From Oscillospiraceae bacterium (GTDB lineage: Bacteria > Bacillota > Clostridia > Oscillospirales > Oscillospiraceae), in NCBI GenBank assembly GCA_017399325.1, contig JAFQDY010000147.1, positions 1 to 13,114 on the forward strand: a DNA stretch of 13,114 nt, in the 5' to 3' direction. Shown one piece after another: positions 1-7,410 of this stretch; the first letter of the stretch is position 1; every line of letters starts with the position of its first letter. The notes under the pieces are model-generated. The model worked only from the letters and a program-made list of their open reading frames with translations, was not told where the DNA came from and did no database searches. Made by a program: the position numbers and the translations under genes.

Positions 1-74
1 GCGTGTAGTTCAATTGGCAGAGCACCGGATTGTGGTTCCGGGCGTTGTGGGTTCGAGTCCCATTACCCACCCCA
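1..74 (+). tRNA. tRNA-His (anticodon GTG), 5' end cut by the window
   Basis: The window opens at about tRNA position 3. The D-arm is GTTC/GAGC. The anticodon stem is 25-29 with 37-41, enclosing loop 30-36 with anticodon GTG at 32-34, which reads His codons. The T-arm is GTGGG/CCCAT. The 3' acceptor strand is 64-70, followed by discriminator C at 71 and an encoded CCA at 72-74. C73 is the bacterial tRNA-His identity base that normally pairs with G-1; G-1 and the first two acceptor bases lie outside the window. With standard numbering, base 4 (C, window position 2) faces C69, a mismatch in an otherwise paired acceptor stem. Confidence 0.93.
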
Positions 75-75
75 G

Positions 76-116
76 AAAAAGAAGAGGAGACCAAATGGTC
101 TCCTCTTCTTTTTCTT
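76..116 (+). terminator. Intrinsic terminator after tRNA-His
   Basis: A perfect 17-bp inverted repeat (76-92 with 97-113, loop AAAT) starts two bases after the tRNA CCA end. Its 3' arm ends in a T-rich run. This is the expected rho-independent terminator of the tRNA transcript. Confidence 0.85.
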
Positions 117-118
117 CA

Positions 119-247
119 GGTGGGCAGGGACTCGAAAAATAAAAATGCAATATGCCGGTGGCATATTGCTGCCACCAGTGCAAACACTGGTGGCTACAAT
201 AATTTTTGCCAAAGGCAAAAATGCAAACGAGTCCCTTACCCACCCCA
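119..247. repeat. Cloverleaf-like palindromic element beside tRNA-His
   Basis: An outer, nearly complementary stem (119-134 with 228-244) encloses three consecutive hairpins: 147-156/160-169 (10 bp, loop GGT), 171-180/185-194 (10 bp, loop CAAA) and 203-210/214-221 (8 bp, loop AAA). The whole could fold as a four-way junction in RNA or single-stranded DNA. It contains no convincing reading frame with a ribosome-binding site. It may be a dispersed intergenic repeat (MITE-like or REP/BIME-like); only one copy lies in this window, so mobility is inference. Confidence 0.6.
228..247 (+). repeat. Imperfect copy of the tRNA-His 3' end
   Basis: These 20 bases match tRNA-His bases 54-74 (T-loop, T-stem 3' arm, acceptor and CCA) except for one missing A. 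They also form the 3' arm of the palindromic element at 119-247. Such 3'-end copies are typical att-site footprints of elements inserted at tRNA genes, but no integrase or cargo gene lies between the copies. A remnant, or a repeat that borrowed the sequence, is more likely than an intact element. Confidence 0.55.
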
Positions 248-281
248 ACAGGTAGCAATTTTTAGGTCGTGGGAGAGTCCC

Positions 282-304
282 GCACACCGCAAGGTGTGCC
301 TTTT
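282..304 (+). other. Small GCAA-loop hairpin followed by T-run
   Basis: A 7-bp stem (282-288 with 293-299) closed by a GCAA tetraloop is followed by CTTTT. It resembles a weak intrinsic terminator but has no obvious gene upstream, so its role is unknown. Confidence 0.35.
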
Positions 305-327
305 CGGTCTGCACTTGTTTTCGATTA

Positions 328-345
328 GGCAAAAATGCAAACGAG
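328..345 (+). repeat. 18-bp direct repeat, second copy
   Basis: These 18 bases are identical to 214-231, in the same orientation and 114 bp apart. The first copy bridges the last hairpin and outer stem of the 119-247 element. The second runs into the terminator stem at 342-365. This suggests that the spacer grew by duplication of element fragments. Confidence 0.6.
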
Positions 346-371
346 GAGACCGTTAGATCTCCTCGTCTTTT
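342..371 (-). terminator. Terminator of the kinase/dehydrogenase operon
   Basis: An 8-bp stem (342-349 with 358-365, 8-base loop) lies just past the stop of the minus-strand operon. Read on the minus strand it is followed by a T-rich stretch (complement of 331-341). On the plus strand it is followed by TCTTTT, so it may work in both directions. Confidence 0.6.
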
Positions 372-375
372 GGAA

Positions 376-1320
376 TCAATACCCCTTCTTCAGATCCACC
401 TGATCGGTGAGAACGCCTGTTTGGATATAGCAAATAACTTTCTCGGTGATGTCGCCCACATACCGCTGATGGCCTGCCCGGATGCGGGTGGCCTGGTGGG
501 GGGACAGCACCACATTGGACAGTTTTACAAAGGGTTGCTTTGCCGGGTTCAGCCGGGAAGACTTGTCCTTGGGTTTTTTATCCCAGGTGTCGATGGCCGC
601 GCCGGCAATTTCGCCATTTACCAGCGCATCATACAGCGCCTGCTGGTCGATGCTGTTGCTTCGGCCCACATTGACGATGTACTTGTTCGCCATTTTTTCC
701 AGTTCTTTTTTGCCAATGATCTTGTCTGTCTTGGGGGTTTTGGGCAGGGACAGGATCAGAATATCCGACTTGTCGATCAGTTCTTCCAGGTTGTCCACGG
801 TTTCGATATCTTCGTAAGTTTTCCCCCGGTTTAAGGTGTAGGTGGCGATATGGTTGCGGCGCAAAATGGCATTTAAGTGCCTGCCGATGTGGCCGTAACC
901 CAAAAGACCCACTTTCATATCGAAAATGCTCTGCCAATAGGGATTGGAGTTGTCGTACCAAATGCCTTCCCGCAGTTTCTTGTCGCACTCGGTGATCCGG
1001 TTGACAAGGGAAATGCTCAAGCCGAAGGCGTACTCGGCAATGATGTCCGCGTCAATGTGGGAATTGACCAGCGCAACGCCTTTTTTCTTCATCTCCGACA
1101 AGGGGAAATCGTCCACGCCGGTCTTGTAGGCAAAGGCCACTTTCAGCCGGTCTGCCGTTTCCAGTGCGCGAACGCTCATACGCTTGCCGATAAAAATGTC
1201 GTAACCGGACAGATCATAGCCGGAAAGACCCACCACATCCACTTGGGCGTGGGGGGTAAGTTTTTCGATCATCTGCCGGAAAGAGGAGTCTTCCTGGCCG
1301 ATGCTCAGGCAAATTTTCAT
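376..1320 (-). CDS. D-isomer-specific 2-hydroxyacid dehydrogenase family protein
   Basis: This is an NAD(P)-dependent 2-hydroxyacid dehydrogenase-type protein of 314 residues, a normal length. The Rossmann glycine motif GYGHIG is at 141-146. The substrate-binding and catalytic Arg is R220 (VNVGRSNSID) and the catalytic-pair His is H275 (LSPHQA). Where PGDH-like relatives have the catalytic Glu (DVFxxEP), this protein reads DTWDKKP (244-250), so the Glu is replaced by Lys or displaced. It is the last gene of a minus-strand operon; its ATG overlaps the stop of the upstream kinase (TAATG), implying translational coupling. Neighbours suggest a sugar-acid or 2-oxoacid substrate, but the substrate cannot be read from sequence. 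It could be an unusual subfamily rather than a broken enzyme. Confidence 0.85.
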   Translation of the reverse strand: MKICLSIGQEDSSFRQMIEKLTPHAQVDVVGLSGYDLSGYDIFIGKRMSVRALETADRLKVAFAYKTGVDDFPLSEMKKKGVALVNSHIDADIIAEYAFGLSISLVNRITECDKKLREGIWYDNSNPYWQSIFDMKVGLLGYGHIGRHLNAILRRNHIATYTLNRGKTYEDIETVDNLEELIDKSDILILSLPKTPKTDKIIGKKELEKMANKYIVNVGRSNSIDQQALYDALVNGEIAGAAIDTWDKKPKDKSSRLNPAKQPFVKLSNVVLSPHQATRIRAGHQRYVGDITEKVICYIQTGVLTDQVDLKKGY

Positions 1321-2279
1321 TATCGTTTCACATCCTTTGATTCCCCAATGCCGATCTCGTCTGCCCTTGTGGCCAGAACATCACCGGCGGTGGCGTGTTT
1401 CAGCGCAAAGCAGGCAGTGGCAAAGTCCAAAGTCCGGGCGAAATCGCCGGCAAAATGCAAAAGTCCGTGGAGGAAGCCTGCGGCAAATGCATCGCCGCCG
1501 CCGATCCGTTCCAGCACCGCCACTTCTTTTTCCGCGGTGGCCACAGGGCCTTGGGGGGTGTACACCGTGGCGCTGATGATATGGCGGTCATCGGACAGAA
1601 CCTCCCGTTCCCGCGCCACCAAATGCTTTACATTGGGGTAGGCGGAGAAGAAAGCGTTCTCTGTCAAGTCGAGAAATGCGGTCAGATCCCGACGGCTACA
1701 GAACACCGTGTCTGCATAGGGGATAATTTTCCGGTAAACCGCGGCGGCCTGCTCCAAACTCCACAGTTTGCTGCGGTAATTAAAGTCGAAACTGACAGGA
1801 ATATTTCGCTTTTTTGCCTCTTGCAACAGCCGGAAGCAAAGGTCCTGCACAGATGCCGACAGGGCAAAGGAGATGCCGCTGATATGGAACAGTCCGCAGT
1901 CGGCAAAGGCCCGGTCGTAATCCAGATCGTCTTGGGTCAGGGTGGTCACTTCCGCCTGTTTGCGAACATAGATCACCTTGGCCTGCCGTGTGCCAAAACC
2001 GGGTTCAAAGAAGTACATACCCATATTGCTGCCGTCCATAGGGATCTGGCTGCAATCCACGCCGAACCGCTGCAGGTGCATCACCGCGCTGCGGCCCAGA
2101 TCGTTATCGGGCAGTTTGGTCAGATAGCGGGTTTTGTTGCCAAAACAGGACAGGGCCACCAGCACATTGGATTCGGTACCGCCGTAGCAGGCCTGAAAAC
2201 CCTCTGCATTCAAAATGCCGTTTTGGGGCGTCAGCCGCAGCATAATTTCGCCAAAGGCGACGATGGTTTTATTTGCCAT
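1320..2279 (-). CDS. kdgK: PfkB-family sugar kinase, probable 2-keto-3-deoxygluconate kinase
   Basis: This cytoplasmic ribokinase-fold kinase (319 residues) probably phosphorylates 2-keto-3-deoxygluconate to KDPG in hexuronate/Entner-Doudoroff-type sugar-acid breakdown. The N-terminal PfkB glycine motif is CYGGTESN (31-38). FDFNYRSKLW (164-173) resembles the KDG-kinase signature. The C-terminal motif RIGGGDAFAAG (258-268) carries the anion hole and presumed catalytic base D263, with GGGD in place of the commoner GAGD, as in many KDG kinases. The ATG lies inside the end of the upstream gene (11-bp overlap), with AGAGGA ahead of it. No KDPG aldolase gene is in the window, so KDG specificity is inferred; fructokinase or another PfkB sugar kinase is the alternative. 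Confidence 0.82.
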   Translation of the reverse strand: MANKTIVAFGEIMLRLTPQNGILNAEGFQACYGGTESNVLVALSCFGNKTRYLTKLPDNDLGRSAVMHLQRFGVDCSQIPMDGSNMGMYFFEPGFGTRQAKVIYVRKQAEVTTLTQDDLDYDRAFADCGLFHISGISFALSASVQDLCFRLLQEAKKRNIPVSFDFNYRSKLWSLEQAAAVYRKIIPYADTVFCSRRDLTAFLDLTENAFFSAYPNVKHLVAREREVLSDDRHIISATVYTPQGPVATAEKEVAVLERIGGGDAFAAGFLHGLLHFAGDFARTLDFATACFALKHATAGDVLATRADEIGIGESKDVKR

Positions 2280-3996
2280 TGTTTTTTTCCTCTTTTCTGG
2301 GTTTCCGCCAGCGGGGACACATCTCCATATAAGAAAGCGTCACCAGCAGCGCTTCACCGCATTCCCGCTTCAAAATGGGGCGCACCGCCCGGTTGATGGC
2401 GGTGGCGGTCCTGTCCCAAGCCACTTTAAAGGGATTGCAGCGGCTCGTAAACTTTCTGCGCACACGCAAAATGCGCCGTCTGTCTGCGTGCAGACAGTAG
2501 CCAAAGTCGATCTTCACATCCTCGAAAGGGATCAGATAGTAGTCCGAATCCAGTTTGGAAGTGGAGATAACTTTGGTCCGTGCGTTTTCGGGGAGCAGGG
2601 CGTTGGATTCGTGGGTGACTTTCACATTGTGTTCCAGCCTGTCCAGCAATTCGTCGGCGCCACAGGTGGTGCGCACGAAAAAGTACAGGTTGGGTTTGCC
2701 GCCTTCCAGCAAGTCCCGGGCAAGACCCAGGAAATTGTGGGACATTTCAAAGGGTTCGTAATCTTTGACAGGGACAAGACCGAAATTGCTCTCAATGGTT
2801 TTGGTGATGATCTCGCCCAGTTTATTTTGCACCACGGAAGGGTCGTCGCCCAACTTATCCCAGCGGTGGATCTTCATATCATCCACCTTCATTGCCAGAG
2901 AAATGCTCTGGGCAAACTTGTTCTTCCAGGTGATCTTCTTCCGGTCGCGCTTTTCCACAAGAATGTAGTTATCATTGGTAACGATCAGGCCGTTGATGCC
3001 GATCTGGTTGCCGAATTTAGAGCGCGCCAGGGGGCAGATCTCTTTGTCGTACTCGTAAACTTCCCGGATGCTCATACCGTTGGCAAACTGATAGTCCATA
3101 CAGCGGTTGGTGATGAGCATATGGTAGTAGGTGGAACGGCTGGTATGCAAACGCAGTTCGTCGGTGGCGGCATCGTAAGTAAAGTCATCCAGACGAATGG
3201 TGTTGGAGTTGTTTTTGGCGGAATTTTTGTGAGCCTGCAGCAGTTCGTCCGCGTTGGTGATGACGAACGACGGCAGTTCATGGGGTTTGGGATCGTCAGC
3301 AAAGCGCACAGTTGTTTTGCCGCTTTTGTTGGTAAACACATTCAGCGAGCAAAGACCCAGTTTGCCCCGCAGATACCGCTGGGCGCTTTTGACAGCCTCA
3401 TCATAAGAACTGCTCTGGGTGTCTTTTTCCCAAACTTTTTTCTCTACGGACCGGTTCCATTTCCGCAGATCGCGACGGTAGACCCGCTTTTCTTTTTTAG
3501 TGGCATTTTCTCCGGGGAAAACAGGCTGCGGGCAGGTGTCTTTCACATGGCGAAGCATAAGAAATTCGCCCTTTTTATCGGCATAGTTGCCGACCTGTCC
3601 GGCGTCGATCAGATCTTCCAGCACGCCGTCGCCGGCATTGGGCATACTGCACTTTTTCCGAATGGTTTGCAAAAGTTTGGGGGGGTACTGATTGTGGGCG
3701 TTGTACTGGTTGATGATCTTGTGATGGTTGTCCTCGATCTTCAGGGATTCTTCCATATAACTGTCAAACAGGGACAGAAGTTTCACCAGACCCAGCGAAA
3801 CAAGACCGGCAAAAAACAGACTCAGCGTATCATCTGAGGTGAAGATATTCAGGAATGTGCCCCAAATGGTCTTGCCGCTGGAAAACGCGCCGGAAAGACC
3901 CAGCACCAGCGCCATACCGCCCAAATAAAAGAGCAACTTGGTTATGGGGCGGCTGAGCAAGTCTGCCAGCGCCTTCATAATTTTCTTTCGTTTCAT
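2269..3996 (-). CDS. Two-TM membrane protein with degenerate Nudix-like domain
   Basis: I do not recognise this 575-residue protein as a named family. Two hydrophobic segments (about 20-38 and 58-77) would anchor it in the membrane. A charged linker and a Lys/Arg-rich stretch (165-190) follow. From about 262 to 500 the pattern resembles the Nudix fold: a YYHMLITNR lead-in (290-298), then IGINGLIVTNDNYILVEKR (332-350), the usual opening strands. The Nudix box (GX5EX7REUXEEXGU) appears only as a weak echo ending TKTIESNFGL (398-407), so metal-dependent hydrolysis is doubtful. The tail is basic. It is the first gene of the kdgK operon, with a promoter at 4026-4054 and an AGAGGG-type ribosome-binding site; M7 is a possible alternative start. 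A membrane sensor or effector binding a nucleotide or sugar-nucleotide is one guess; function is unknown. Confidence 0.8.
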   Translation of the reverse strand: MKRKKIMKALADLLSRPITKLLFYLGGMALVLGLSGAFSSGKTIWGTFLNIFTSDDTLSLFFAGLVSLGLVKLLSLFDSYMEESLKIEDNHHKIINQYNAHNQYPPKLLQTIRKKCSMPNAGDGVLEDLIDAGQVGNYADKKGEFLMLRHVKDTCPQPVFPGENATKKEKRVYRRDLRKWNRSVEKKVWEKDTQSSSYDEAVKSAQRYLRGKLGLCSLNVFTNKSGKTTVRFADDPKPHELPSFVITNADELLQAHKNSAKNNSNTIRLDDFTYDAATDELRLHTSRSTYYHMLITNRCMDYQFANGMSIREVYEYDKEICPLARSKFGNQIGINGLIVTNDNYILVEKRDRKKITWKNKFAQSISLAMKVDDMKIHRWDKLGDDPSVVQNKLGEIITKTIESNFGLVPVKDYEPFEMSHNFLGLARDLLEGGKPNLYFFVRTTCGADELLDRLEHNVKVTHESNALLPENARTKVISTSKLDSDYYLIPFEDVKIDFGYCLHADRRRILRVRRKFTSRCNPFKVAWDRTATAINRAVRPILKRECGEALLVTLSYMEMCPRWRKPRKEEKNNGK

Positions 3997-4025
3997 AGGG
4001 CACCCTCTCTTTCTTCTTTAAAGAT

Positions 4026-4054
4026 ATTGTAAAATTCCCTGGGGGCATTGTCAA
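4026..4054 (-). promoter_or_regulatory. SigA promoter of the 2TM-Nudix/kdgK/dehydrogenase operon
   Basis: On the minus strand a perfect TTGACA (-35, 4049-4054) and TACAAT (-10, 4026-4031) are separated by 17 bp. The start of transcription would fall near 4019, leaving a short leader before the ATG at 3996. No closer promoter is seen for the two downstream overlapping genes. Confidence 0.85.
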
Positions 4055-4065
4055 GAAAAACGGGG

Positions 4066-4113
4066 AAAAAAGTGCGGATGCAGTCCAAAAACCGACCGCG
4101 CCCGCACTTTTTT
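4066..4113. promoter_or_regulatory. 12-bp dyad between two divergent promoters
   Basis: The inverted repeat 4066-4077 / 4102-4113 is perfect over 12 bp with a 24-base centre. Each arm has a GC core and an A/T run on the outside, like a bidirectional terminator. No gene ends here. It sits exactly between the -35 boxes of the divergent promoters, so it could be an operator or an insulating terminator. Confidence 0.5.
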
Positions 4114-4114
4114 A

Positions 4115-4143
4115 TTGAAAGGATCGCTTTTGTTTGCTATAAT
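4115..4143 (+). promoter_or_regulatory. SigA promoter of murI
   Basis: TTGAAA (-35, 4115-4120) and a perfect TATAAT (-10, 4138-4143) are separated by 17 bp. Transcription would start near 4150, giving a leader of about 20 nt before the ATG at 4173. The -35 box starts two bases after the dyad at 4066-4113. Confidence 0.87.
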
Positions 4144-4172
4144 GGGGGAAAGATCGGAAAGCGGGTGAGAAA

Positions 4173-4934
<762 letters not shown>

Positions 4935-4940
<6 letters not shown>

Positions 4941-5804
4941 CTCCGCATCCATTTGGGAAGTGATCTTCATCATTTCGCCGATAATGGGGTGGGGAAATTC
5001 AAGACTTTTGGCGCAGAGCATCTGCGTATGAAATCCCAATTCTTTTGAAAAGGATTGGGATTTTTCTGTGCCGTACTGGGGGTCACCCAAAATGGGAAAA
5101 CCCATATACGCGCAATGGACACGCAGTTGGTGGGTGCGGCCTGTGATAGGCTGCAAAGCCAGTTTGCTGACTTGGCCTTTTTTCTCCAAAAGGGTGTAGG
5201 CGGACCGGGAGGGTTTGCCGTCAGGGTGGACCTGCCGCAAAAGGCTGGGCAGGGGCAGTCTTGCGATGGGCGCGTCGATGGTACCCGATTCTGTATGGGG
5301 GCAACCATAGACCAGCGCGTGGTATGTTTTGGTGAATGCCCCCTGCAGGTGCAGTTCGTTCAAAAGTCCGTGGATATGGGCGTTTTTGGCAAGCAGAACC
5401 ACCCCGAATGTGTCCCTGTCCAATCGGGTCAGGGGGTGAAAGGCGGAATGCTGGCCGGTTTTCTCATAATAGCCCAGCACAAAATTGGCCAAAGTGTCGG
5501 TGTTCCGGGCCCGGGAGGGGTGGATCAGCATGCCTGCCGGTTTGTCCACCGCCAGCAGGTGGTCGTCTTCATATAAAACGGTCAGTTCGCACTGTTGGGC
5601 CGGGTAGTCGGGGGTGGGTTCATCCAGGGGTACGGAAATGATGTCCCCCGGCTGAACGGAAAAGTCCGTGTGGACAGGTTTGCCGTTGACGAACAGCAGG
5701 TTCTGCCACTTCAGCCGGTTCATAAGGCCCGCAGACAACCCCATCTCTCCCCGCAAAAAAGAGGACAATCGTCCGGTACGGGTGGCGGTATGGGTTAGTT
5801 CCAT
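4935..5804 (-). CDS. RluA-family RNA pseudouridine synthase
   Basis: A 289-residue enzyme isomerising uridine to pseudouridine in rRNA or tRNA. An S4-like region (about 11-60, including LLFVNGKPV) would bind RNA. The catalytic domain begins around 72. VDKPAGMLIHPS (86-97) and LTRLDRDTFG (125-134) are the family motifs, with D129 the catalytic Asp; RLDRDTFG replaces the commoner RLDxxTSG. The start at 5804 has AAGGAGG six bases upstream. The frame stays open to 5966, but that extension runs through an intergenic palindromic repeat and has no better ribosome-binding site, so I reject it. The exact target (RluC, RluD or other) cannot be told from sequence. It converges with murI. Confidence 0.9.
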
Positions 5805-5845
5805 TATTGTCCTCCTTTTTAAGAATGCAAAAGTTAAAAGGATTC

Positions 5846-5944
5846 CGTCATTGCGAGGAGGGCGAATGCCCGACGTGGCAATCCCCAAGGAGATGCAACC
5901 GCCGAAGGGGATTCCCACGGTCGCGTTGCTCCCTCGGAATGACG
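5846..5944. repeat. Palindromic intergenic repeat, copy A
   Basis: Terminal inverted repeats 5846-5858 and 5932-5944 match at 12 of 13 bases. Inside is a second near-perfect inverted pair (GTGGCAATCCCC / GGGGATTCCCAC, 11 of 12 bases) and a small hairpin GGGC-GAAT-GCCC. Copy B at 7411-7502 has the same framework in the opposite orientation. No transposase and no clear target duplication are seen; it looks like a MITE-like dispersed repeat between hisS and the pseudouridine synthase gene. Confidence 0.75.
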
Positions 5945-5994
5945 CGTCTTTTTTGCTGCGCGGCAAAAGAATTTGTAGCGTCCTCGACGACCCG

Positions 5995-6017
5995 AAAAGC
6001 CCCCTCTATGAGGGGGC
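5995..6017 (-). terminator. Intrinsic terminator of hisS
   Basis: An 8-bp GC-rich stem (5999-6006 with 6010-6017, three-base loop) lies just downstream of the hisS stop. On the minus strand it is followed by TTTT (complement of 5995-5998). Confidence 0.75.
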
Positions 6018-6025
6018 CATTGTTG

Positions 6026-7381
6026 TTATTTCTCCAAAATCAGCGGGCCGCAGTTGTTCTGCAGGCTTTTCAGAATATAGTCGGCCGCTTCACTTGCGGG
6101 CAGTTTCACCTGCTGGCCGGTGGTCATATCCTTCACAGAGCAAACGCCCTCGGCAATTTCGTCTTCACCAAGCAGTACCGCATAAGGCACACCGATCTTG
6201 TCGGCATAACTCATCTTCTGCTTGAACTTCTTCTGCTCGCCATACAGTTGCACCCGAACGCCGCCGTTGCGGAGGGCCTCTGCCAGAGAAATGGCGGCTG
6301 CGATGTTCTCAGTCATCGGCAGGACCAGCGCGTCACAGGGGGCGCAGGGCAGGGCGTCGTTGAGCAGGCCCTGCTCGTCCAAAACATAGAACAGGCGGGT
6401 CAGACCGATGGAAATGCCCACGCCGGGCAGAGCCTTGTCGGTATAGTAGCCGGCCAAATTGTCGTAGCGGCCGCCGGAACAGACAGAGCCGATTTCGGGA
6501 TGGTCAAGGAGCGTGGTTTCATAAACCGTGCCTGTGTAGTAATCCAAACCCCGGGCGATGGTCAGGTCAACGGCAAAGTTTTCCTCGGGAACGCCGAATG
6601 CGGACAGGTTCGCGGTAACGGCTTTGAGTTCTGCAAGGCCCAGATCGAACAGTTCGTTTCGGCCTGCGTAGCCTTCCAATGCGGTAAGGACCTCTGCGTT
6701 TGTGCCGCGAATGGCGATAAACTTCAGAATCTCGTCGGCATCGCTTGCGGTCAGACCGCAGTCGTCAATGAGGATCTTTGCCACTTTTTCAGCGCCGATC
6801 TTGTCCAGTTTGTCCACGGTACGCATAATGTCGCCGCTTTTTTCGGACAGGTCCAGCATTGCATAAAAACCGTTTAAGATCTTGCGGTTGTTCACCCGGA
6901 TCTGGAAACGGTTCAGACCGAAACCACGGAACACCCGATAGATAATGGCGGGAATTTCCGCCTCGTTCAAGATGTCCAGTTTGCCGTCACCGATGATGTC
7001 GATGTCCGCCTGATAGAACTCCCGGAAACGACCCCGCTGGGCCCGTTCGCCACGGTAGACTTTGCCGATCTGGTAGCGGCGGAAGGGGAAGGCCAGTTCG
7101 TTATAGTGCAGAGCAACATATTTGGCCAAAGGAACGGTCAGGTCAAACCGCAGGGCCAGATCGCTGTCGCCTTTCTGAAAGCGGTAGATCTGTTTTTCGG
7201 TCTCGCCGCCGCCTTTTGCCAGCAAAATTTTGGCGTCCTCGATCACAGGGGTGTCCAGCGCGGAAAAGCCGAACAGACCGTAAGTTTCCCGCAGGACAGC
7301 CATCATTTTCTCCATTTTTGCCTGCTTAGCCGGCAGCAGTTCCATAAAACCGGACAGCGTCCGGGGTGTGATTCTCTCCAT
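6026..7381 (-). CDS. hisS: Histidine--tRNA ligase
   Basis: A class II synthetase that charges tRNA-His, 451 residues from the chosen start. The class II motif 2 region is RGERAQRGRFREFYQ (110-124). The histidine-specific motif is ARGLDYYTGTVYET (276-289). SGGRYDN (302-308) and GVGISIGLTRL (320-330) form motif 3, and an anticodon-binding domain follows (about 355-445). The N-terminus reads TPRTLSGFMELLP rather than the usual GTxDxLP, marking a HisRS subclass seen in some Gram-positive bacteria. The start at 7381 has GAAAGGAAG ahead of it; an upstream in-frame ATG (7417) lies inside the palindromic repeat and is rejected. It follows the MGS-like gene on the same strand, separated by repeat copy B, and ends at a terminator. 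I see no T-box leader. Confidence 0.96.
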   Translation of the reverse strand: MERITPRTLSGFMELLPAKQAKMEKMMAVLRETYGLFGFSALDTPVIEDAKILLAKGGGETEKQIYRFQKGDSDLALRFDLTVPLAKYVALHYNELAFPFRRYQIGKVYRGERAQRGRFREFYQADIDIIGDGKLDILNEAEIPAIIYRVFRGFGLNRFQIRVNNRKILNGFYAMLDLSEKSGDIMRTVDKLDKIGAEKVAKILIDDCGLTASDADEILKFIAIRGTNAEVLTALEGYAGRNELFDLGLAELKAVTANLSAFGVPEENFAVDLTIARGLDYYTGTVYETTLLDHPEIGSVCSGGRYDNLAGYYTDKALPGVGISIGLTRLFYVLDEQGLLNDALPCAPCDALVLPMTENIAAAISLAEALRNGGVRVQLYGEQKKFKQKMSYADKIGVPYAVLLGEDEIAEGVCSVKDMTTGQQVKLPASEAADYILKSLQNNCGPLILEK

Positions 7382-7410
7382 AATCTTCTTCCTTTCAAGA
7401 ATAAAGCAAA

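Noticed and set aside
119..247. CRISPR array or second tRNA gene
   Set aside because: There are no regularly spaced identical repeats, and no anticodon arm or D-arm in place; only the tRNA 3' end is matched.
54..247. Intact integrative element with attL/attR at tRNA-His
   Set aside because: Only about 150 bp lie between the two copies, with no integrase or cargo gene.
1395..2396. A 333-codon plus-strand open frame opposite kdgK
   Set aside because: It is antisense to a clear PfkB kinase, with low-complexity His/Gln-rich translation and no start signal.
2215..3837. A 540-codon open frame on the plus strand opposite the 2TM-Nudix gene
   Set aside because: It has no ribosome-binding site or recognisable domain and is fully antisense to a gene with promoter, TM helices and Nudix-like pattern. 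Such mirror frames are common in GC-rich coding DNA.
5805..5966. N-terminal extension of the pseudouridine synthase
   Set aside because: The extension is encoded by the palindromic repeat, while the start at 5804 has a perfect AAGGAGG at good spacing and begins at the S4-like region.
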